From: T3Sed10-213 sp012519365
GTDB lineage: Bacteria > Planctomycetota > Phycisphaerae > Sedimentisphaerales > Anaerohalosphaeraceae
DNA length: 64,000 nt
Assembly (NCBI GenBank): GCA_033809355.1
Contig: JAPXLV010000001.1
Location: 1 to 64,000 of the forward strand
Direction of reading: 5' to 3'
The notes beneath the pieces were generated by a model. That model did no database searches, had not been told where the DNA came from, and saw nothing but the letters and a program-made list of their open reading frames with translations. The translations under genes were made by a program, and so were the position numbers. How positions within the stretch are numbered: the first letter of the stretch is position 1; every line of letters starts with the position of its first letter. Positions 25,884-35,124 of this stretch are shown one piece after another.

Positions 25884-26885
25884 TTAGACTTCTTTGGCGT
25901 CGATCCATTTCATCATTTTACGCAGCTTGCGTCCAACCACCTCAAGTTGACTGCCGTAATCTTTTTCGTACAGCACCTTGAAATTCTTTAATCCGCTTTG
26001 ATATTCGGCCACCCATTCTTTGGCGAATTGGCCGCTGGTGATCTCGTGGAGGATTTTTTTCATCTCCGCCTTGGTCTGTTCGGTAATAATCCGAGGGCCG
26101 CGGGTCAGATCGCCGTATTCCGCCGTATTGGAGATGCTGTATCGCATATAACTGATCCCGCCCTGATACATCAGATCGACGATCAGTTTGACCTCGTGCA
26201 TACACTCAAAATACGCGATTTCCGGCTGATACCCCGCCTCGACAAGCGTTTCAAAGCCGGCCTTGATCAGCGAGGTCAGGCCGCCGCACAAGACCACTTG
26301 TTCGCCGAACAAGTCGGTCTCGGTTTCTTCCTTGAAGGTGGTTTCGATAATGCCTGCCCGAGCGCCGCCGATGCCGTTGGCCCAGGCCAGCGCGACCTTC
26401 TTGGCATTCCCATCAGGGTCCCTATGAACGGCCAGCAAGCAGGGCACGCCCCCGCCTTTTTCGTATTCACTGCGAACCAAATGCCCAGGGCCTTTGGGCG
26501 CAATCATCACGACGCCGACACCCTCGAACGGTTTGATATACCCAAAATGGATGTTAAAACCGTGGCAAAAGCCCAGCACCTGCCCCTGCTTGAGATTGGG
26601 CTTGATGTCCGATTCATAGACCTTGGCCTGAATCTCATCCGGCAGGGTAATAATAATCAGTGTCGCCCCGTCCATCGCCTTGGCAATGGTCGTCGGAACA
26701 AATCCGTGTTCCTGGGCCAGTTTATAGTTGGCTGTGCCTTCCAACTCGGCGACCGCCACCTCAATACCGCTGTCGCGGAGGTTCTGACTGTGCGCGTGTC
26801 CCTGACTGCCGTACCCGATCACGCAAACCTTTTTGCCTTGCAGGGCGTCAATCGGGGCATCCTGTTCATAAAAAAGCGTTGCCAT
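25884..26885 (-). CDS. ilvC: ketol-acid reductoisomerase, class I
   Basis: This 333-residue enzyme catalyses the second common step of valine, leucine and isoleucine synthesis, converting acetolactate to dihydroxyisovalerate with NAD(P)H and Mg2+. The Rossmann motif is VIGYGSQGHAHSQNLRDSG. VVMIAPKGPGHLVRSEYEKGGGVPCLLAV and ETDLFGEQVVLCGGLTSLIKAGFETLVEAGYQPEIAYFE with HEVKLIVDLMYQGGI contain the metal-binding Asp and Glu residues. Length matches the short class I form. No ilvB or ilvN is nearby. AAAGGAAA lies upstream of the ATG at 26885. Confidence 0.97.
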   Translation of the reverse strand: MATLFYEQDAPIDALQGKKVCVIGYGSQGHAHSQNLRDSGIEVAVAELEGTANYKLAQEHGFVPTTIAKAMDGATLIIITLPDEIQAKVYESDIKPNLKQGQVLGFCHGFNIHFGYIKPFEGVGVVMIAPKGPGHLVRSEYEKGGGVPCLLAVHRDPDGNAKKVALAWANGIGGARAGIIETTFKEETETDLFGEQVVLCGGLTSLIKAGFETLVEAGYQPEIAYFECMHEVKLIVDLMYQGGISYMRYSISNTAEYGDLTRGPRIITEQTKAEMKKILHEITSGQFAKEWVAEYQSGLKNFKVLYEKDYGSQLEVVGRKLRKMMKWIDAKEV

Positions 26886-27279
26886 CTTGCCAATTTCCTT
26901 TCATTAAATATCAACTTTGTTCCCTTTTATGCTTATATTCTTGTACGATACAACAAAAAAGAGGAGTTATCAACTTTTATTTTCTTAAATGCCGACAGAT
27001 GTAAAGAAACAGCCGGCACCACAAAACACTCGGTTTTGCTCGGTTTTGCCCTGCGTATCGACGAAAAATTTACCCAAAAAAATCCAAAAAACCGGGTTGC
27101 AAAAGGTGTTTCTGTAAGTGCGTCTTAACCGTGTGTCTTCGGGCGTAAGCGCGCAAGGCAGAGGTCGATGAACCGGAGCCCGGAGAGTCACGAAAAATTT
27201 TGCTTGAATTGACGGGCTTGTCTCGTTCTCCTATAAAGGTATAATAAAGGGATTACACTACTAAACCCGAGAGGTTGTT
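26886..27279. other. gap between divergent ilvC and cstA
   Basis: Nearly 400 bases with the cstA promoters at 27209-27245 at the right end and a weak TTGTAT/CATAAA pair for ilvC at the left. A GC-rich segment (27125-27190) might fold but matches no RNA family known to me. Small open frames here lack support. Confidence 0.45.
27209..27245 (+). promoter_or_regulatory. two overlapping promoters of cstA
   Basis: TTGACG (27209-27214) and TATAAA (27232-27237) are 17 bases apart; shifted by eight bases, TTGTCT (27218-27223) and TATAAT (27240-27245) are 16 apart. Either gives a leader of 28-36 bases. Confidence 0.55.
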
Positions 27280-29079
27280 ATGGCCGTTCTGTTGTTAATG
27301 CTGGTATGTTTTGTGGGGTATGTGGTTGCGTATCATACGTATGGGCGGTTTTTGGCACGGCGGATATTTCAGCTGGAACCTGACGCGCCTGTCCCCAGTC
27401 GGGAAAAACAGGATGGTGTCGATTTTGTCCCGACGCGCCGGGGTATTGTCTTCGGGCATCATTTTACCTCCATCGCCGGTACCGGACCGATCGTCGGGCC
27501 GGCCATCGGGATTATCTGGGGATGGCTGCCGGCGTTGCTGTGGGTGACGATCGGTTGTGTCCTGATGGGGGCAGTGCATGACTTCGGCACGCTGGTCGTC
27601 TCGCTGCGTAATGAGGGTAAGAGCGTTTCCGAGATCGCCGCACGGTACATCAATCCGAGGGTGCGTCTGATCTTTTTTCTGATCGTTTTCTTCGCCCTTC
27701 TGATTATTATTGCCATTTTCGGCATCGTCATTGCGACGGTCTTTAAGCTTTACCCTCAGTCGGTCGTGGCGGTCTGGCTGCAAATCCCCATTGCCGTTGG
27801 TCTGGGCTGGATGGTCTATAAGAAAAACACCAACGTTCTGCTGGCCACGGTCATCGCCGTTGTTCTTATGTACGGCGCGGTAGCGCTGGGGGCCTGGAAC
27901 GAGCAGGCTGGGCTTTTCCCCACGCAATTTCCCGAAACAGGGGCGATCCCCCCCACCGGGATGTGGATGATACTGTTGCTGATTTACGCGTTCTTTGCGT
28001 CTACCCTGCCGGTGACGATGCTGCTTCAGCCGCGGGATTACATCAACGCCTGGCAGTTGTTTATTATCATGGCGATGCTGGCTGCCGGCATAACCGTCAC
28101 AGCCTTCACCCGGCCGGAGTTTGAACTGATTGCTCCGGCCATCCATACCGCCGGCGCCGATGCCCCGCCGTTAGTGCCGATGATGTTTGTAATTATCGCT
28201 TGCGGCGCCATCAGCGGCTTCCATTCGCTTGTGGCCAGCGGCACCAGCACCAAACAATTGGCCAGGGAACCGGATGCCCAATTTGTTGGCTATGGCTCCA
28301 TGCTGGTTGAAGGGGGCCTGGCGGTTCTGGTGATCTTGTGCATTGCCGGCGGGCTGAGCCTGGGCATCGGGCAAATGGACGGACAGCAGGCCTGGCAGTA
28401 TTATTACAGTTCGTGGATGGGTGAAAAGGGACTGGGCGACAATCTGGCGCCGGTTATCAGCGGTGCAACCAATGTGATGGCTTCACTGGGCATCCCGCAA
28501 ACTCTTGGCTTTGCGTTGATGGGTGTATTCGTGGCCTCATTTGCCGGCACTACGCTTGATACGGCTGTCAGGCTGCAACGCTATGTCATCGGCGAATTGG
28601 CGGAGGATTGCAAAGTGCCTGCGCTGACAAATCGCTGGACGGCGACCACCGTGGCGGTCGTTTCGGCCGCGGCGCTGGCCTTTATCAAAACCGAAGGCGG
28701 GCATCTCTCGTTCGGGGCCGACGCCACCGGTGCCAAGGTGTTGTGGCCGTTGTTCGGCACTGTCAATCAGTTGTTGGCGGCGCTGGCCCTGCTGGTAGTT
28801 ACGATGTACCTCAGACGCAAAGGCGGACTGGGTTATTGGGTAACCGCCCTTCCCTGTCTGGCGATGATTGTGTTGACCGGCTGGGCAATGATCCTTAATG
28901 AAATCGACTACCTCCATAAGCAAAATCACCTGTTGGCCTTAGTCGGAGGTATTGTATTGGTCCTGGCGGCGTGGATGACCGTAGAGACCGTCATAGTATT
29001 CTGTAAAAAGCAAACAGTCCCCGCCTCATCGTCCGATCGCCCGATTGCCGGTGACGGCGGCAAACCCGCCTCGGCTTGA
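27280..29079 (+). CDS. cstA: CstA-family peptide/pyruvate transporter
   Basis: A 599-residue inner-membrane protein with about 16 hydrophobic helices. HTYGRFLARRIFQL, then DGVDFVPTRRGIVFGHHFTSIAGTGPIVGPAIG, WLPALLWVTIGCVLMGAVHDFG and HSLVASGTSTKQLA are diagnostic of the CstA family. Family knowledge: members take up peptides under carbon starvation or pyruvate, often with a small YbdD/YjiX partner; none is seen here. Length suits the shorter CstA form. GAGAGG lies before the ATG at 27280. Its TGA abuts the stop of the convergent CdaR-like gene with no spacer. Confidence 0.93.
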   Translation: MAVLLLMLVCFVGYVVAYHTYGRFLARRIFQLEPDAPVPSREKQDGVDFVPTRRGIVFGHHFTSIAGTGPIVGPAIGIIWGWLPALLWVTIGCVLMGAVHDFGTLVVSLRNEGKSVSEIAARYINPRVRLIFFLIVFFALLIIIAIFGIVIATVFKLYPQSVVAVWLQIPIAVGLGWMVYKKNTNVLLATVIAVVLMYGAVALGAWNEQAGLFPTQFPETGAIPPTGMWMILLLIYAFFASTLPVTMLLQPRDYINAWQLFIIMAMLAAGITVTAFTRPEFELIAPAIHTAGADAPPLVPMMFVIIACGAISGFHSLVASGTSTKQLAREPDAQFVGYGSMLVEGGLAVLVILCIAGGLSLGIGQMDGQQAWQYYYSSWMGEKGLGDNLAPVISGATNVMASLGIPQTLGFALMGVFVASFAGTTLDTAVRLQRYVIGELAEDCKVPALTNRWTATTVAVVSAAALAFIKTEGGHLSFGADATGAKVLWPLFGTVNQLLAALALLVVTMYLRRKGGLGYWVTALPCLAMIVLTGWAMILNEIDYLHKQNHLLALVGGIVLVLAAWMTVETVIVFCKKQTVPASSSDRPIAGDGGKPASA

Positions 29080-30099
29080 TCAGCCGCCTGTAGAGGACGG
29101 TGTCAGGGGAACCAGCTTAATCACTGCGGTTTTGGGAGCTGTAGCCTCGATCTGGTTTTTGCGGACGAATTCCCGCGGGAAGTTAAAGATGACCTCACGC
29201 GGCGGGATCTCGCCCAGCGCAGCATCTTCCTCGCGAATTTCGATCAGCAAATGGTATCGCATCCGCCGATACGCCTCATAAGCTTCCTCGGTTGCGCGAA
29301 TGTGAATGGTTCGCAGGTCGCTTTCATTTTCAATTTGAACACGAAATCGCGACGGAATGGTTGAAGTGCGACTGTAGATAAAGCCGATGCTTTGCGGCTG
29401 AAACGGATATTCGTTGAGTAGCTCGGTGGTCGGCAGCGAAATGCGCACCTCCTGGTCGGCAAAACGCCGCGGACCAGTCGGCCCCAAATCTACATACGGC
29501 CGCTGGCGAATCGGATTTTGCCGAGCTGCGGCGATCTGCTGAGCGGTCAGACGAATGTAGGCCGGGCCCGTATAATCCGGTCGCACATACATTTGAACCT
29601 GGCCGGGCTGGACGTCAGCCGCCGCCAGCGGGGAGCCGTTTTCATCTACACACTGAACGACCAATTGTTTCGGCACCAACACCTCCACATTGACCGTTAC
29701 CCGCGGTGGCTCGCAGGCCTCAAGGGTCAATGCCAGCTCACGCGCGGTGGGACTTTGCCGAATAAAATCCATCAAATCCAGGCTGTACGTGCCTGTTGAG
29801 GTATGGCCGTAATCCTGCGGCATATAATAATAGATCAGCTTTTCCTGAAGCGGATCCATGTGGGCTGTCCGGTATCGCCGTTCGATCTGACTGACTTTTG
29901 TGGGAGGGCCCTTGAATGTCAGCTTGACGGGAAAAGAACTCTGCCCTTCAAACTGCACGAGGTACTCCGGCCCGGCTGCCGGCGATACTTCGATCGTCAC
30001 CCACAGCGAAATCTGTCGCTCAACGGACAAATACGCCCATGTCCAGATCAGCAGGGTTAAAAAGATAACCGCCGCGAATTTTTGGACTTTGCCGGCCAT
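29080..30099 (-). CDS. cdaR: YbbR/CdaR-like regulator of diadenylate cyclase
   Basis: A 339-residue protein with one N-terminal membrane helix (residues 7-24, FAAVIFLTLLIWTWAYLSV) and an extracytoplasmic beta-rich region with two or three YbbR-like repeats (SFPVKLTFKGPPTKVSQIE; PPRVTVNVEVLVPKQLVVQ; IRAT...). Family knowledge: YbbR-domain CdaR binds and modulates the CdaA cyclase in Firmicutes. The call rests heavily on context: its ATG at 30099 is two bases from the cdaA stop, so the two are translationally linked. Sequence is divergent and the repeats are approximate. No glmM follows, unlike Firmicutes operons; cstA converges directly. Confidence 0.78.
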   Translation of the reverse strand: MAGKVQKFAAVIFLTLLIWTWAYLSVERQISLWVTIEVSPAAGPEYLVQFEGQSSFPVKLTFKGPPTKVSQIERRYRTAHMDPLQEKLIYYYMPQDYGHTSTGTYSLDLMDFIRQSPTARELALTLEACEPPRVTVNVEVLVPKQLVVQCVDENGSPLAAADVQPGQVQMYVRPDYTGPAYIRLTAQQIAAARQNPIRQRPYVDLGPTGPRRFADQEVRISLPTTELLNEYPFQPQSIGFIYSRTSTIPSRFRVQIENESDLRTIHIRATEEAYEAYRRMRYHLLIEIREEDAALGEIPPREVIFNFPREFVRKNQIEATAPKTAVIKLVPLTPSSTGG

Positions 30100-30101
30100 T
30101 G

Positions 30102-30965
30102 TCAGGAGTCCTTAACCACACTGTCAGGCTCATTGTCTTCTTGAAGTTTGCCGAGTTTTTCGAGAATTGGTGCGGTTTCCACCACCGCCGTAGTCAGGTG
30201 ACGTCGCAGTTGGGCCTCGGAAACATTGCGAATCAGCGACCCGTTCATCGCCAGCGACACGATACCGGTTTCTTCACTGACCACAATAACAATCGCATCG
30301 GAACTGCTGGAAAGGCCTACAGCCGCTCGATGACGCGAACCTAACTGCCTGCCGGGCATGGCCTCGCTCTCGGCCAGCGGCAGTTGCACCCGCGCGGCCA
30401 CAATGCGGTCCCCCTGAACCACCATGGCCATATCGTGCAAGGGCGTACCTTCGTAAAAAATCGTCTCTATCAGCTCGGCGGTGACCCGACCGTCGATCCG
30501 CACACCGGTTTCAATGAATTCGCCCAGGCCGACCTGTTGAGGAATCACAATAATTGCCCCCGTACGGGTCGCCGCCATATGGCTGACGGCGGTAATGATT
30601 TGTTCGACACTCCGGCTTAATTGAAGCGGTGAACTGGAGCGGAAAAGGCGTGCCTGGCCAATGCGAATCAAAGCCCGCCGAATCTCCGGCTGAAAAGCGG
30701 TAACCCCAATAATGAGGATGGCTATCAGAAATCCATTATACAGATAGGCGATCCGGTCCATTCCAAACTTCTTGACCACCAGATTTAACAGTAAGGAACC
30801 GACCACCAGGATAAAAATCATTCCCCGAAACAGACGCTCGCCTCGGGTCCCCTCCAGAAAATTCACAACCGTGTAAACAAACACCCCAATTAACAGCAAC
30901 TCGGCCAGAACGATCAAGCGTTCATTGAAGTCAATGCGTAGTATATAGTCAAGAATCGCATTCAA
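30102..30965 (-). CDS. cdaA: CdaA-type membrane diadenylate cyclase
   Basis: A 287-residue enzyme expected to make cyclic di-AMP from two ATP. Three membrane helices (about 17-95) precede the DAC domain (about 110-260). QPEIRRALIRIGQARLF, IETGVRIDGRVTAELI and the catalytic R211-H212-R213 in GSRHRAAVGLS are conserved. The DGA motif, normally LHDGAMII, reads LHDMAMVV here: D178 is kept but glycine is replaced by M179. The codon ATG is unambiguous in the sequence. The substitution could alter or abolish activity, or mark a lineage variant. The CdaR-like gene follows two bases after the stop. Confidence 0.92.
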   Translation of the reverse strand: MNAILDYILRIDFNERLIVLAELLLIGVFVYTVVNFLEGTRGERLFRGMIFILVVGSLLLNLVVKKFGMDRIAYLYNGFLIAILIIGVTAFQPEIRRALIRIGQARLFRSSSPLQLSRSVEQIITAVSHMAATRTGAIIVIPQQVGLGEFIETGVRIDGRVTAELIETIFYEGTPLHDMAMVVQGDRIVAARVQLPLAESEAMPGRQLGSRHRAAVGLSSSSDAIVIVVSEETGIVSLAMNGSLIRNVSEAQLRRHLTTAVVETAPILEKLGKLQEDNEPDSVVKDS

Positions 30966-31039
30966 AAACGCACGTCCTATCTGAATCTGTTACCGGCTGT
31001 TGTTACGACCTGCACGCACCACGCCTAAAAGCAGGCTGT

Positions 31040-31252
31040 TTATCGGATAATGTGCTCACTTAAACGCGATGGCCTGTCAAGAAGGAAAATTTCATCCAAA
31101 TCGTCCTGAATCTGCCACATGTTGTTCTGCGTCGCCCGCTCGTGTTTTCGTTTGACTTCCGCCTTTGTCATCCCCGGCGAACTGCATCCTGCCAGGTACA
31201 CCGCGAGGACCGCAACCAAAGCGACAGCCAACCATCCGCTATTCTTTTTCAT
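31040..31252 (-). CDS. small lipoprotein
   Basis: A 70-residue product: signal helix WLAVALVAVLAVYLAGC with lipobox LAGC, then 45 charged residues (MTKAEVKRKHERATQNN...DDLDEIFLL). No domain is recognised; it may be a surface or periplasmic adaptor. The ATG at 31252 is chosen because AAGGA lies ten bases upstream; ATGs at 31258 and 31261 are too close to it. A strong promoter is upstream. cdaA lies 74 bases downstream on the same strand and could be co-transcribed. Confidence 0.7.
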   Translation of the reverse strand: MKKNSGWLAVALVAVLAVYLAGCSSPGMTKAEVKRKHERATQNNMWQIQDDLDEIFLLDRPSRLSEHIIR

Positions 31253-31307
31253 AGCCATCATATCCTTGCAAGAATAATGCCAAAAAATGCCCATTGAAGC
31301 CTCCCAA

Positions 31308-31336
31308 AGTGTATCACATCGTGAAAAAACTGTCAA
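31308..31336 (-). promoter_or_regulatory. promoter of the small lipoprotein and possibly cdaA-cdaR
   Basis: On the minus strand a consensus TTGACA (complement of 31331-31336), 17 bases, TACACT (complement of 31308-31313). Predicted start near 31301, about 50 bases before the ATG. Confidence 0.65.
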
Positions 31337-31471
31337 TTTTTAATTCTGAATTCGAATTCAAAATTGTGATGCTCGCATCGGCTGCTGAAAAATGATTGCA
31401 TCTGGCAAGGGGGTTTTTTATACTTCCGAACTGTTTTATTATGCCACAACTTAAGAGAAGATAACAGACAT

Positions 31472-33421
31472 ATGTCAATCGCGGTATTTCAGGATATTCA
31501 CAAGGCATTCGGCCCGGATGTGGTCTTTTCCGGGCTGAATCTGCATTTATACGCCGGGCAGAAAGTCGGGCTAATCGGGCCCAACGGTAGCGGCAAAACC
31601 ACCTTATTAAAGATGATCCTTGGTACAGAAACACCAGATGCCGGGACAGTAACGCTTGCCTCTTCCCTTAAAATTGGTTATTTGCCGCAGGAACCAACGT
31701 TTGACGGGCAAAAAACCGTGCTCGAAGAGATGCACGACGGCATGGGCGAGACGTTGAGGATGGTGCGGCGAATCGAACATCTGGCCGAGCAAATGGCTCA
31801 TGCGGACAAGGCAACCCTTTCGGCGGTGATGAATGAATACGACCACTTGTGCCATGCGTTTGAACTGGCCGGCGGGTACGGCTACGAGGCCAGGATCAAA
31901 AGTACACTGGCAGGGTTGGGGTTCGGTCCGGAATTGTATGATACAAAAACCTCCGCCTTAAGCGGCGGGCAGGTGTCCCGGCTGGGATTGGCCAAGGTGC
32001 TTGTGCAGAACACCAACTGTCTGTTGCTTGATGAGCCGACCAACCACCTTGATCTGCAGGCGACCTCTTGGCTGGAAGGTTATCTTCGGGCCTACGAGGG
32101 AGCCGTCCTTTTAATCAGCCACGACCGATATTTGCTGGATCGCGTCGCTGAAAAAATTGTCGAATTGGACCGTCACGCCGCCCGCGTGTGGAAGGGCAAC
32201 TACAGCCGTTTTCTGGCCACCAAAGAAGCGGTAAGCCTTGCCCAAGAAAGAGAATATAAAAAACGCGCGGAAATGGTTGAACGCACGCTGGACTTTATTG
32301 CACGCAACAAAGACCAAGAAGGGATGCGCAAAACCGCCCGCGGCCGGAAGACGCGACTGAATCGGTTGCTAAAGGAAAATCCCAATTTTCTCCAAAAAAA
32401 CACCAAAAACAAGACTATTAATTTTTCGTTTGCTGAATCACAATCAAAAACAGATCTTGTTTTGCGTGTTGAAAACATTAGCAAACGTTTTGACGGGCTG
32501 AGTCTATTTGAAAATCTGTCTTTTGAATTAACCCATGGCCAACGGTTGGGCATCACCGGCCCCAATGGAACGGGCAAAACCACCTTGCTGCGTCTTATTC
32601 TCGGCCAACTTGCCCCGGACAGCGGATCGGTCCGACTGGCCGGCTCGATTAGAGTGGGCTATCTTGATCAGCATGCCATGAGTCTGAATGTGGATAACAC
32701 CGTGCTGGATGAGGCGCGAACCGCCCGACCGGAACTGTTGCCGGAGGCGATTCGCTCCCGTTTAGGGGCGTTTTTGTTCACCGGTGAGGAGGCCTTTAAA
32801 CGAGTCGGCGATCTGAGCGGCGGCCAACAAAGTCGCCTGATGCTCTGTAAATTGGTACTGAAAGAGCCGGATTTGCTGATTCTGGATGAACCAACCAACC
32901 ATCTGGATATTCCGAGCCGTGAATTATTGGAACAAGCCCTTCAAGATTACAACGGCACGATGATTGCCGTCAGCCATGACCGGTATTTTCTCGACCAAGT
33001 CGCTGAAGAATTACTGGTTATTGGTGTGGACTGCAATGGACAAAAACAGATGGGCGAGGTTAAATTTATCCCTCGTGCGTTTCCTGAAAGTGATGGTATA
33101 TACAGCACTTATGTGCAAACGCTCGAGGCGCGAAAAGGCACTGCTGTTCAGCGAAATACGGGACCTAAACCCTCACCAATACCCTCAAAACCCAAAAATG
33201 CCGCACCGGAACATCTTAAGAGGTTTAACAAATACACACTTGAACAAATGGAACAGACTATCGCCGCGCTGGAGGAAAAACAGGAGCAACTCCATGACCG
33301 ATTCGGCGATCAAGACGTCTATCAGAACCCTGAACGGCTTACGGCCTTAAATCAGGAACTGAATACGCTTAAAAAAGAGTTGGCCTTGTGGTATGAGGCT
33401 TGGGAATGCAGATTAGGATAA
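31472..33421 (+). CDS. ABC-F family ATP-binding protein (Uup/EttA-like)
   Basis: A 649-residue soluble protein with two ABC ATPase domains and no membrane segments. Domain 1 has Walker A GPNGSGKT (residues 36-43), signature SALSGGQVSRLGLA and Walker B LLLDEPTNHLDL. The linker (about 250-320) is charged and holds the DFIARNKDQEGMRKTARGRKTRLNRL stretch. Domain 2 has GPNGTGKTT, LSGGQQSRLMLCK and LLILDEPTNHLDI. The last 70 residues form a coiled coil (EQMEQTIAALEEKQEQLHDRF), as in Uup and YdiF. Such proteins act at the ribosome E site, in translation or antibiotic protection. A specific subfamily is not assigned. The gene sits beside the putative origin. Confidence 0.92.
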   Translation: MSIAVFQDIHKAFGPDVVFSGLNLHLYAGQKVGLIGPNGSGKTTLLKMILGTETPDAGTVTLASSLKIGYLPQEPTFDGQKTVLEEMHDGMGETLRMVRRIEHLAEQMAHADKATLSAVMNEYDHLCHAFELAGGYGYEARIKSTLAGLGFGPELYDTKTSALSGGQVSRLGLAKVLVQNTNCLLLDEPTNHLDLQATSWLEGYLRAYEGAVLLISHDRYLLDRVAEKIVELDRHAARVWKGNYSRFLATKEAVSLAQEREYKKRAEMVERTLDFIARNKDQEGMRKTARGRKTRLNRLLKENPNFLQKNTKNKTINFSFAESQSKTDLVLRVENISKRFDGLSLFENLSFELTHGQRLGITGPNGTGKTTLLRLILGQLAPDSGSVRLAGSIRVGYLDQHAMSLNVDNTVLDEARTARPELLPEAIRSRLGAFLFTGEEAFKRVGDLSGGQQSRLMLCKLVLKEPDLLILDEPTNHLDIPSRELLEQALQDYNGTMIAVSHDRYFLDQVAEELLVIGVDCNGQKQMGEVKFIPRAFPESDGIYSTYVQTLEARKGTAVQRNTGPKPSPIPSKPKNAAPEHLKRFNKYTLEQMEQTIAALEEKQEQLHDRFGDQDVYQNPERLTALNQELNTLKKELALWYEAWECRLG

Positions 33422-33949
33422 AGCCTATACTTTACCTTGCAAAATAACATTTGGGTTTTTAATGCTGTTATCAAGGTGTCAGGGTGTTATATTTTATGTT
33501 GAAAACCTGTTAATAACTCTGTGAGGCCTGTTGTCTAAAATGTTAAAAAACAGCCTTTTCAGTACTAATATCCGTGCTTTAACAGGCCATCCTATCCTTT
33601 CCACACAGCGTTTCTCACACCTTATGCACACCCCTTAAGCGAATTTTTGGGGCATAACTGTTTCTTAGAAGCCATGTTACAACAAGAAGGCATAGTTTGC
33701 TCACAATTTCACGGGGCATAAGATTAATACAACTAATTTTTTTCTTTTATTCATTTTAGTTTTCTTTTTACGGCCGCACAGGAAAACGCCCAGCGAAGGG
33801 CAACTCTCGGATGTGCAAAATATCGGCTGAGAGGATATAAAAAAGCCTTTTCAAATGCTATCAAGTAGGGTAAACTAAAGGTTTGACTATGGATGAGAAA
33901 TCCCGAGTACAGAGCGTAACAGACAAGGTTTAACCAAACGAGGGACGCT
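33422..33949. other. putative chromosomal origin region upstream of dnaN
   Basis: A 528-base gap, AT-rich in contrast to its surroundings. TTATGCACA at 33622-33630 fits the relaxed DnaA-box consensus TTATNCACA; weaker matches are TGTTAATAA at 33508-33516 (7 of 9 on the reverse strand) and TTTCCACA at 33598-33605. GGGGCATAA occurs twice (near 33650 and 33713). An A/T-only-like tract at 33719-33771 could serve as an unwinding element. Context (dnaN, DUF721, gyrB) and an apparent change in strand base bias support an origin, but no dnaA gene and no dense box cluster is present. Confidence 0.35.
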
Positions 33950-35047
33950 ATGAAAGTAAAATTCATTCGAGCGGTGCTGCAGGAGGCCCTGGGACCGGTC
34001 ACGAGTATTGTACCGAGCCGTACCCCCAAGCCGATCCTTTATTGCCTGCGTGTAGCGACGGAGCAGAACGCGGTGCGTATCAGTGCGACCGATTTGGAAG
34101 TGGGCATTACCGCTTTGGTCAGCCAGGTTGAAGTGGCCGAGGAAGGGGACGTGGTTATCCCGGCCGATAAACTCAACGCGATTGTGCGCGAAAGTGTGGA
34201 TGAGGTCATCGAAATGCAGGCCGCCGAGTCTGCGGTGCATTTGATCGGGTCGGACAGTCGCTTTATGATTTACAGCCACGACCCGGCTCAATATCCGAAG
34301 GTTCCGGGCTTTGAGGGGCAGCCTGATCTTGAGATAAAGATGGATAAACTTCAGGAAGGCATCGAGCGGACGGTCTTTGCCGCGGCCAAGGAAAATACGC
34401 GATATGCCCTCAATGGCGTTTTGTGGGAGCTGCAAGGCAAGAAGCTGGCATTAGTTGCTACAGATGGTCGCCGACTGTCTAAGGCGTTGATTCCGCTGGA
34501 AAGAGCGGTTTCGATGCCGGATGGCCGCATCATTGTGCCGGCCAAGACGATGGCGATTCTGGATAAAATACCGTCGCAGGATGGAGCCACGGCGGGGATT
34601 CGGTTTATCGACAACCAGATCGTTCTTCAATGCGGGGATGTGGTGGTCAGTTCGAACCTTCTCGAAGGCAATTTCCCGCGGTATGAGGACATTATCCCGA
34701 AAGATTATCAAAAGAAAGTCATACTGCCGACGGCCGCAACACTCAGTGCGGTTCGGCGTGCGGCTCTGCTGGCGACCGAAGACAGTAAGGGCGTCAAGTT
34801 GACGCTGGATAAACAGTCGCTGGTGTTTTCCAGCCGCGCCCCCGAAACCGGCGATGCACATATTGATATGGCGGTGGAGTACGACGGCGAACCGATCGAA
34901 ATCGGTTTTAACCCGCAATTTTTGATTGAGGCATTGCGCGTGATTCGCGGCAATGAGTTCGAATTACACCTGGGCCAGCCGGATCGTCCGGGCTTGATTA
35001 AGGATGGCACGAATTTCTTGTACCTGGTTATGCCGGTTACGTTATAG
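33950..35047 (+). CDS. dnaN: DNA polymerase III beta subunit (sliding clamp)
   Basis: The 365-residue processivity clamp. Three topologically repeated domains of about 120 residues are present: MKVKFIRAVLQEAL at the start, LQEGIERTVFAAAKENTRYALNGV at domain 2 with LVATDGRRLSKA, and the C-terminal FELHLGQPDRPGLI...YLVMPVTL tail, with the terminal M-P-V-(R/T)-L clamp signature. Length and order are standard. Possible promoter TTGACT at 33882. It is first of dnaN-DUF721-gyrB, whose gaps are 77 and 0 bases. dnaA and recF, usual neighbours, are absent. Confidence 0.97.
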   Translation: MKVKFIRAVLQEALGPVTSIVPSRTPKPILYCLRVATEQNAVRISATDLEVGITALVSQVEVAEEGDVVIPADKLNAIVRESVDEVIEMQAAESAVHLIGSDSRFMIYSHDPAQYPKVPGFEGQPDLEIKMDKLQEGIERTVFAAAKENTRYALNGVLWELQGKKLALVATDGRRLSKALIPLERAVSMPDGRIIVPAKTMAILDKIPSQDGATAGIRFIDNQIVLQCGDVVVSSNLLEGNFPRYEDIIPKDYQKKVILPTAATLSAVRRAALLATEDSKGVKLTLDKQSLVFSSRAPETGDAHIDMAVEYDGEPIEIGFNPQFLIEALRVIRGNEFELHLGQPDRPGLIKDGTNFLYLVMPVTL

Positions 35048-35124
35048 GGCCTGGCGTCAACCCATTAACAGCAACTCCATCACGGCGGGCAGGTCGCGGT
35101 TTTTGGAATGATTCGAGGGAACGG

